Source: Amblyornis subalaris
Taxonomy: Eukaryota > Chordata > Aves > Passeriformes > Ptilonorhynchidae
Direction of reading: 5' to 3'
DNA length: 64,000 nucleotides
Assembly: GCA_018881555.1 (NCBI GenBank)
Contig: JACAXG010000059.1
Location: 4,771,580 to 4,835,579, forward strand
Below are positions 56,488-64,000 of this stretch, in pieces. Both the position numbers and the translations under genes were made by a program. The notes under the pieces are model-generated. The model saw only the letters and a list, made by a program, of their open reading frames with translations, did no database searches and was not told the origin of the DNA. Positions within the stretch are counted from its first letter, which is position 1, and every line of letters begins with the position of its first letter.

Positions 56488-59400
56488 CTGCCAAACAGGA
56501 GAGGGATGGAGTGGCTCCAAGAGCTGTCCCAGGGCAGCAGCCGTGGAGGACACACCCGAGCACTGCGCAGGCGTCAGCGGAAAACGCCCCACATCAGGAG
56601 CCCAGAGCGAGGGCTCGACAAAATGGTAGGCGTCCCCCATTTGTCNGAGTAGGGACATGATTTACAGTAAGAGACACAAGGACATGTTCCACTGAGTTAG
56701 ATTTCCCCTCCCTCCAGTCACATGGGAGAAAGCAGCCCCACACCTGCAGGATTCAAAGGCTGAGTGAGAACTGAGTCATCCTCCCAAATTCAGAGCAGCT
56801 CTACCTTTGTGTGTGCCCCTGCACAGAGAGCTGCACTGAATCTGCAGTCAGATTTGATTATAACTTTCAGACTGAGCTCAGCTCTAAGCCTGGTGCTGTT
56901 CCCCAGGCCTGCTTCCCATCTTTCATAAGATCACGGCTGCTTGAGATGACAAGTCTGCCTACCTCATANTGGATTCAAAAAACCGTCACAACTACATGAC
57001 CCAAAAACAACCTGCTTTTTTTTTCCCCCCCCGAGTTAGAGGTGTTCTGAACTGACTCCATCCTATGGCAGGCATGTGCTGCTCTGGGAGTTTACCGTAA
57101 TGCGATTACNGAAACTTAAGTATGAACAGAGCTTGCCCCGTCGTATGCGGTGCAGGGAGGGCAGCTCACCATTGCTCCATGTTCTCCTTCACGAAGAAGC
57201 CGGACTCCTTCACGTAGGCTTTTGCCAGTGGCAGCACCTCCTCCAGCAGCTTCTTCCCCCAGGCCCGGGGCGGCACGTCGTTCACCGCGTAAGCCGTGAA
57301 GAGGGCTGACGCCAGGGACCCCAGGTAGCCAGTGGGGTGGTGGTGGGTCATGCGGCCGCTCTCGATGCTGACCTCCACCAGGGTGCGCAGGTCGTCGGGG
57401 TGGTAGAAACGCAGCCCGATGCACATGGCGCGCATGGCGGCCCCGCAGCCGCCTGCCCGCGGGCTGAACGGGATTCTCCAGCCATCTGGCCGCTCCGGAT
57501 CCAGCTTCAGCGTGTTTTCCATGGATGTGGTACCTGGAGACAGGACCCGCAACGCCCGAGAAAAAGAAGAAACAGAAACATCAGCAGGAGATAGCTTGGG
57601 AATGGGGGGAAGACAGGCAGGGCAGTGGGGAAGAAAGCATTGCTCCGCATAAGGGATTTGAGCTTCCTTTTAAAAACATCAGTTGTCTGCTCACATACGT
57701 ATCCTGCCTTAAACTGCTGGAGCATCCCACATCCTCCCCAGCAGACCTGATCATTTCTGTTTGTGAAAATGGAAAGTCTAGGGGGTATGAAACACTTCAC
57801 TGCTGATTTATTGACATTGTTTATACTTACATTTCATGTTATTTAATAACTCATCTATAAAACAATAACGTAATAGATATGTACACATGTATCTAGATTT
57901 CTCTCTCTGTGTAAACAGAAAGGTTTGTAGGATCCCTGACACAAGGCAAGTACAAGTAACTGCTTTTTCAGTTGTTTCGCCTTTTTACAGGACCTTTTAA
58001 AGGCAGAGACCCCACAAGCTCCTTAGGAATCTTTCCCATTGCCTCACTGATAGGAAATGTTTTCCTGCTCTCTCTTGCTGCAGTTTAAGCTTGTCAGAAG
58101 GCCTTGAGCGTAGCACCTCCCTCACCTCAACACAGTCTGCATAACTGGCTTTACTGTACTCCTCTTCCATAAGCTGAAGAACAACTGTACTAGGTGAGAC
58201 CAAAGGTTTGTCCAGACCACTAGCTCATCTCCAAACACTGCCAGTAACAGGTAACTACAGAAAGACTATAAAAAATGAGGCAAGCCCACCTCCATCTCTT
58301 TCATATTTCTGCTATTTACTTTTCANAGAAATTACTCTGCTTCTTCCAGTGCTGCTGCTTCAGAAATTCACTTGTTAGTCCAACACGTTCATAGGACAAA
58401 ATTGTCTGAAAAACACATCCAAATTTCAGAGCCCAGCCAGCTTCCCCAGCCAAGAGAGTGAAACATATTTTGAGAGCTAAGCCCAAATGCTTGTGTGTGA
58501 AGAAGAAACAGAATTGGAACATTAAATTATCTTTGATTGTCTTCTACCTTGCCTTTTTCTCCTAGTCTTCTCTTCTGGCCCAATCTGAAATACTTCTTTT
58601 CCAGCAGGAAGGTAAATCAAGGCAGGTTTCAAGCAGTTTCATCTAAGTTTTAATGTACTGGACAATGGCAAAGGTGGACTCAACAGACTAGCCCTAGTGT
58701 GCCCAGTCCTCTCTCAGACACACAGGGTAACAGCAGCAGTTGGCATGCTCACACCTCCAAAACGAGGCTGTTGCTCCTACACTTGGTTCCCTAACTGGGA
58801 CAGGTAGCTGATGAACTTGCACGTGCTTTAACTCTGGAAGTCAAACTAAATCGANAGAGTGGCAAGGAAGAAGCCTGGTCAAGGAACTTCACCTCACTCT
58901 ACCCTGCAACTCCCTTTGGTGCAATTCAGTCACCATGATCTGGGACCTTGCTAATCACAGCCAGGTACTGCACTAAGTCCTCTGCAGAGCTCTTGGCTTC
59001 TGCACTTTCCTGTACGTGTTTGGCAGTAGGGTTTGGTTTATGGCAGCCTGTTTTACCTGCACTTACAGCACCCTTGTAACTGAAATATCTCCAAATCCAT
59101 GCACAGCTTCAAGACTGGCTTCTGGACAGATGCTAAAAATAACTAACAGCTGGCCANTGTCAGGAATAATGTCACGTGCTGGTCCAAGTGTCTTTAGCTC
59201 TACGGGGACCAGTCACCACCAACCTCTAACTGAAGTGCCTGTGAGTTCGCTTTTAGGATGTCTCAATGTGGGAACACGTTCAGGCCTCTAAATCTGCTTT
59301 TCATGTAGTTTATTAATTCAGTGCTGGCTGTCACGTATCAAAATTGTTAAGAGGGATATCAGTATAATTTCCAACTTTATGACGATTAACAGAAAACTGA

Positions 59401-62400
59401 GGCACTTTTCTAAAAATTCCACAATACCACACATTGTACTTATGACCTGTAACAGGACATTAAAACAAACCTGTCAAACAAAGCCACATTTTTAAAAAGC
59501 TGTGCCAACTACTCTGTTTGTATATTCTGGTAAAAGAGAACTTTCCAGGAAGACAAGGGGAAGGGCAGAGAGCACAGGGACTGAGGTAGCTTAAAATCAA
59601 AATCTGCATAACAAAAGCAAAGCGAACTCTGTAATCTTGCTGGAACTTCCAGAAAAACATTTATTCAGGACATGTCTGGGCAGGTTGAGACCACACACCT
59701 CAGTCCTTGATAAAAAGTGAGATTGTTCTTGCACTAATTGTGGTTAAAAGAAAAAGGAAGATGACAAGGCTTTAAATGTAAAGAAAGACTGGTTATTTTG
59801 CAATACAATTTGCTTGCACCTTTAAGCCTGTGCCTATTATTTTAGGAGATGACTACTGATAACTTGCAAGTGGAAAAAATTGTGTAAAACAAACCAGTGT
59901 ACAACAACTAAGACTCTTATGATTTATGAAGTATTACAAGTATTATCTTCATGCTTTTAAACAGTTAAAATATTAAAACATTTGAAAGCCGATTTAGGAA
60001 GACTAAGCTGGAATCACATCAGGTCTTTTTCTAAAAACAGGTTTTAAAAAANGCTGCCGTAGGAGTTTTTGAATTAGGAAATTGTTTCGGAAATCCATCA
60101 AATCCTTTTTAGGAACCCTTTGTACTAACAATGGGAAACCAGAAGTAACCTGAGGAGGGTACTGGTCTAAGGAAAGAAGAAATACAAGGGAAAAACTGTG
60201 TGTGAATAAAGGCAGCCTGAAAAAGTTTCAAGAACAACTGGACCCTATTTTTGGAATAGGCTTCCATTCCACTTATCTGGACTCTTCATGAGCACAGACA
60301 GTAACAGTTGTTTGGGACTGATCAGTACAAATAAAAAAGGTGTGTTAAAACAACCACATAGTGGTAAATAATTCCACAGGGAGAGGACTTGGACCGACAG
60401 TCAGTTTTGAAGCAGAAGGTTTCCTGGAGAGGCACTGTAGTTGTACCACGAAAGAAGTATGTCTATGCTTGTGTTGCTTAATTCATTGGCTTTGTAGTCT
60501 GCAAGGAACAATGAATTTGGGGCTGTGGCACATCACAAATAGCAGTAAGGGATTACCTTGTCATTGAATTAAGACAGTGAGTTCTCCCCTGGGGCTGCAT
60601 CCCTGAGGGACTGTGCTGTGGCTGGTCGATGACTCATAACATGTTGTGGGAATCCCTTTGTTACTGCAGGTTTGGGTTTTCTCGTCTGAACTCCCTCATG
60701 TGAGCAATCAATGTGATTTTCCCCCACCATTCTAAGGAAATCTCTATTGAGTGAAAGTTTCAACAGCAACTTTCCATTCTCAGCCTTCGGAGCTGCAATT
60801 CCCTGGGGAGTACTTACTTAGGCCAGAACAGCACCACCATGGGTTATGTTCTCAGTTAAAATCCATTTATTCTGAACTGCCAAAAGAAGTTATTGACATG
60901 CAACTTTTATCATTAGGACTTATCAATATGGCATGGAGACTCCAGACTGCAGACAGCTTTACAGGATATGGATTAGGCATTCCCTTTGGTTGTACATCAG
61001 TGGGCATTAAACTGCTAAAGGTCAGGATTTAAGCTCTCAGAGCTGAATGCCTTTCCTGTGGCTGCAGCAGGAGCAAGCCAGAAGAATGTTGCAAAATCAT
61101 TCCCAACAGACTTCCCATTTTTTTCCACATTGCTTTCCCCACTTCCCCCAAAATTTTACAACGTCAAATTGTCTTTGGACCCACTAAACAATGTGTATTT
61201 CTTTTTTTAACTAGATAATCTGACCTTTCCGTGTTACTCTTATTAGTGTCCACAGCAAATTTGCTTTCAAATTCTTCACTTCCAAATGGGAACTGCTTTT
61301 GGGCACATTGAAGCTCAATTAGTCACAGAAGGAATGCAGCAGGTGTCCTATTATCCTTAGCTATTAATTACCAACATTTAAATTTTAGGTTCTTCTCCTT
61401 TTCATCTTAGGTTTTAGTTGCCAAGCTTAGATAGTGAAAATACCTTCCAGGTGGTGTCTCTCTGCCAGCTGTGTTTAGACCATCTTGGCTGGGGGAACTA
61501 AACGATGCTGCTTTGCCAAAAAGGCAGTGAATCTCTTGGAAGTTTAACCTGCCAATTTCTGCTATCCTGACATGCATCATCACCCCTTCCTAAATATTTT
61601 ATTAACTAGGCCACTCCAGCAACTGGGGCTATCAGTGTTAAAGAAGACTGATAATTTGGTTCTTTACACAAGGGTAGGAGGACACCGTGGAAAGGTAAGC
61701 AGAATAAACTGCTGAACTTTCCAACCTGGTTTATTTTGGAAATGCACAGCTCTAGCACACTATGCTCAGTGGCAAGATTGGCCTTTCCCATGTTTAATGT
61801 CAAGCCAGAACACTCTTGACATATTCTGGCCACTCCAAATAAGTGTCTAAGTATACACACAATTTCAATGTATAAACTTTGCATAGGCCTGCTGAATTTC
61901 AGTATTTCCTGGATACTTCACGCTTCCTGTGCTTGTCAAATTAGAGGCCCAGCCTAAGCAGCTCCAATTTAAATTTAATCCAAGCACCCAGAAGAGCCTG
62001 GGCCATGAGCACAGAGACAGGTGGAATCCTCAGGGAAGGGTTGTATCAGGANGTCTGGGTGAACTAGGAACTACAGGGATATGTTGTACATCTTGGCTAC
62101 TGTAGCCTGTCAAGGTGTCCTTCCTGAATACCGCCAGGGCCACTGCCTGTGAGATAAACTCAGCACCACTGTGTCTATGCAGAGAAAAGAGAGATGATGG
62201 AAGTACAAGGTTCAGAAAAGAAGACTGCGGCCCAACTGTCTTGTTGCAGAAAGTAGACATGCAGACTTGGGGTTTAATAAAGCGTAATTATTCCAAGCAA
62301 GGATCTTTGTGCCTTTAAATATACTTTACATGTCATTTGTTGTGTTTATTATGAGAAGTTCTGTATTAATTCTCTGTTTAAATGTGTTGCTTTAACACAG

Positions 62401-64000
62401 CATCTCAGGGTGTGCATTATACTGGTTGAATGTGCTTTCTTTATCCACTGAATGTAGGCATCCACAGTGCAAAAGCCATCATCCTTCCCCTGAGTTCAAG
62501 GCCAGGCCTGAAACATGCCCCTAAGGATGTTTTGTAAGTGTGAGCAAAACAGTATCTTTTTCATCTAGTTCAGAGAAGCCCAAACCACTTCAGCTTGCCT
62601 TATTCNGTTCTCTTTAGCTCATCCTGAAACAGGTACTGAGCATGGAACACTTTTGCCTTTACGTGAAATACAGTTAACACTACGAACAGCCAAAAGCAAA
62701 GCCAAGGCCAGCTCCAGCTCCAAGCTGCAAGCTGCAGGAGAGACACAAGCAACAGCACAGCTCTGCCCAGACAGTACGATGGAGGAGTTACCTGGAGCTC
62801 TGCCCTCCATGTCATTCATGCACTCCTTGTAGTTCTTTGCAAGCAGAGAGTAGAGACGTGGTAAGCTTGGTCTTTTCCCNGCAGCTACCAAGGCTTCGGC
62901 CGTGGCCAAGTGCATCACGGTATCATCGCTGACTTTCCAACCTCTGATGCTGATGTTGCNCAGTCCCCCCAACTTTGCCAGCTCCTCGTGGATGACTGGG
63001 CCACTCTTCTGGAACTCCCATTTCCCGTTGTAATAGCCCAGTGTGTCACCAATTGCACTCAGCACTATGGATGCCACATAGCTTTCCATAGCCTTAGGAC
63101 ACACTCTTCGTCCCACGACTACTTCAATGTAGAAAAGACTATGAAAAAGAAAAAAAGAGAAGGAGAATGAAAATTAAACCTTTCCCAGTTCAGTACGGAG
63201 CTTTCCCAGTTCAGTACGGGGCTGCACTGCTAAGCTCCAGCAGGCTGGATACCCTGCCTAGCACCCAAGTGTCGCTGAGATGATGTATTTCNCCACAGCA
63301 CAATGCTTCCCCATGGACCCCGTGCACCCACCGTGGCTAACTGTGTGGCAGCTCCTGGGCAGCCCAGCCCTGGGGCGGGGACGGCTGGAGATGTCCTGAT
63401 GGGATGCTGGCAGCAGCCCAGACCAACGCCGCATGTCATAACCAGCTCAAAGACCAAAAACCAAGGGGAGGCTAAACAGAACAATGTGACCACAATCACG
63501 TTCTCCATCTTTTTGAGTGCATGCCCACGGCATGAGCAAGCTCAGATCAGCGCCCAGAGGCTTCTGTGCCCTGGGGTAAGGCGAGGCTGACCCTCACGGG
63601 TACACAAGTAAGGGGTATGGGGTAAGGTTTGGCTGAGCTCCCCAGCTGTGGCAGGGCCAGGCAATGGCGGTGACGCCTGGCCCTGCTCCTCGGGCCGGCT
63701 ACAACAGCGAGTGCTGGCACAGGCAGCGCTCCCACCCCCCGGGTACTTCAGCCATGAAATATCAATCACGCCCGCCCCCAAAAACACTCTCCAACTCATA
63801 GTTTGCTTCTCCCTTTCGCTTGGGAGAAGCGGAGGCGGGGAAGGCCGGAGGGCCGGCCCGCGCCGGGGCCCCGCGGCCCGTCCCCGGGCCCGCGGGTACT
63901 TACACGGCCAGGCCCCCGATCGCCGCCAGCCCGGCGAGCACAGCCAGCACTTCGAACAGGCTCGGCCGGCGGCTGTGCCTGCCCGGGCGCCACGGGGACC
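56100..64000 (-). CDS. ADPRH: ADP-ribosylarginine hydrolase (ARH1), spliced, 5' end beyond window
   Basis: ARH1 cleaves the N-glycosidic bond between ADP-ribose and arginine on modified proteins, reversing arginine-specific mono-ADP-ribosylation, with two Mg2+ ions in the active site. From the usual start methionine (63,087-63,089) three exons give 349 residues; human ARH1 has 357. Asp55-Asp56 in VSDDTVMH and Asp303/Asp305 in HGGDSDSTA match the metal-binding residues of the family. Exon junctions GRAP|G and EQ|WHYF agree with human ADPRH positions. The C-terminus stops at YQIV, about ten residues short of human. The frame continues upstream of that methionine into another exon that encodes a hydrophobic helix, so a longer membrane-anchored form is predicted. 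It is closer to ADPRH than to ADPRHL1, and its active-site acids are intact. The gene converges on IGSF3. Confidence 0.94.
56488..57169 (-). other. ADPRH intron before the last coding exon
   Basis: This 682-base GT-AG intron begins GTGAGC and ends TTTGGCAG on the minus strand. No repeat or other feature was recognised. Confidence 0.9.
57170..57533 (-). CDS. ADPRH: ADPRH middle exon, ADP-ribose-binding core
   Basis: A 364-base exon lies between acceptor TGTCTCCAG and donor CAATG|GTGAGC. It starts [18 protein letters not shown] and ends VKENMEQ plus part of a Trp codon. It contains [21 protein letters not shown] and [17 protein letters not shown], all nearly identical to human ARH1. These are the conserved glycine-rich and His-rich loops that line the substrate cleft in the ADP-ribosylglycohydrolase fold. 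One residue is inserted relative to human in KKLLEEVLP. This accounts for the later aspartates being numbered one higher. Confidence 0.94.
57534..62791 (-). other. ADPRH large intron
   Basis: This 5.3-kb GT-AG intron begins GTAACT and ends CTGTCTCCAG on the minus strand. It is AT-rich. No exon, recognised transposable element or RNA gene was seen. Confidence 0.85.
62792..63138 (-). CDS. ADPRH: ADPRH exon with the usual ARH1 start and first metal-binding aspartates
   Basis: The acceptor is TTTTTCATAG and the donor CCAG|GTAACT. The exon begins [16 protein letters not shown], then the methionine of [15 protein letters not shown] (ATG at 63,089-63,087). That ATG has G at -3 and G at +4, a good translation-start context, and matches the start of human ARH1. 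Downstream it has GYYNGKWEF, the two aspartates of [10 protein letters not shown] (62,922-62,927) and ends NDMEGRAP. An NIS glycosylation sequon (62,949-62,957) occurs where human has a different sequence. Two undetermined bases fall here: one silent (Ala, 62,880) and one at a variable residue (62,960). Confidence 0.93.
63139..63903 (-). other. ADPRH intron between upstream exon and start-codon exon
   Basis: This 765-base intron begins GTAAGT and ends TTTTTCATAG on the minus strand. It contains a 21-base tandem duplication close to the acceptor and becomes CpG-rich toward the donor. Confidence 0.7.
63181..63221 (+). repeat. Tandem duplication, period 21
   Basis: TTTCCCAGTTCAGTACGG occurs at 63,181 and again at 63,202, the units differing by one base near the end. 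It lies about 45 bases into the intron from the ADPRH exon acceptor. Confidence 0.8.
63640..64000 (-). promoter_or_regulatory. CpG-rich block at the 5' end of ADPRH
   Basis: GC content and CpG density rise sharply here, especially 63,830-63,960, with many CCGG and GCGC tetranucleotides. The rest of the 63.1-63.6 kb intron is ordinary. This is what a CpG-island promoter and first exon look like. The transcription start is probably beyond 64,000 because exon 1 is still open at the window edge. Confidence 0.6.
63904..64000 (-). CDS. ADPRH: ADPRH upstream exon (3' part): basic segment plus start of a hydrophobic helix
   Basis: Read on the minus strand, this sequence is open from the window edge to a donor CCGT|GTAAGT at 63,903. 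In the frame that joins the next exon it gives [10 protein letters not shown] followed by [19 protein letters not shown]. The helix continues across the splice as LFYIEVVV before the known ARH1 body. No methionine is visible, so the start would lie beyond 64,000. The exon is CpG-rich. Support is the good donor, the correct phase and the continuous hydrophobicity across the junction. It is not supported by human ADPRH, whose known protein begins at the downstream methionine. In a transcript using only the downstream start it would be 5' UTR. Confidence 0.6.

Noticed and set aside
1..64000. CRISPR arrays, operons, phage or bacterial-type systems
   Set aside because: The window is vertebrate nuclear DNA with spliced genes. 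No regularly spaced repeats or bacterial gene clusters are present.

Overview
This is vertebrate nuclear DNA, most likely from a bird. The evidence is a pair of spliced genes with avian-like protein sequence, two CR1-type non-LTR retrotransposon remnants, long repeat-poor introns, and GC-rich coding exons in AT-richer surroundings. CR1 also occurs in turtles and crocodilians, so the species cannot be named. Isolated single N bases are scattered throughout.

Layout. Positions 1-22,400 are non-coding and lie upstream of the first recognisable exon; they are most simply an IGSF3 intron, with one CR1 3' end at about 19.36-19.67 kb. From 22,401 to 52,243 the plus strand carries the last eight coding exons of IGSF3 (EWI-3). 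Seven of these each encode one Ig V-like domain (Ig2 to Ig8 by comparison with human) and the last encodes the transmembrane helix, cytoplasmic tail and stop. The signal peptide and Ig1 are not seen and probably lie before the window. The largest intron is 14.3 kb (30,120-44,452) and holds a tandem pair of RFX X-box-like sites. The Ig7-Ig8 intron holds a dead CR1 reverse-transcriptase copy. The IGSF3 3' UTR runs from 52,244 to somewhere near 55.0-55.2 kb.

From 64,000 down to about 55.2 kb the minus strand carries an ADP-ribosylarginine hydrolase gene (ADPRH/ARH1). Its last three coding exons are complete, and the end of a first exon runs off the window inside a CpG-rich block. The two genes converge tail to tail, with little or no sequence between their 3' ends.

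Function. IGSF3 is a single-pass adhesion-type membrane protein of the tetraspanin-associated EWI family. ARH1 removes ADP-ribose from arginine on proteins. They are not known partners; the arrangement looks like ordinary synteny. The most interesting point is that the spliced frame of the ADPRH gene continues upstream of the usual ARH1 start methionine through a basic stretch and a hydrophobic helix that crosses the exon 1/2 junction. This predicts a membrane-anchored ARH1 form besides the usual cytosolic one.
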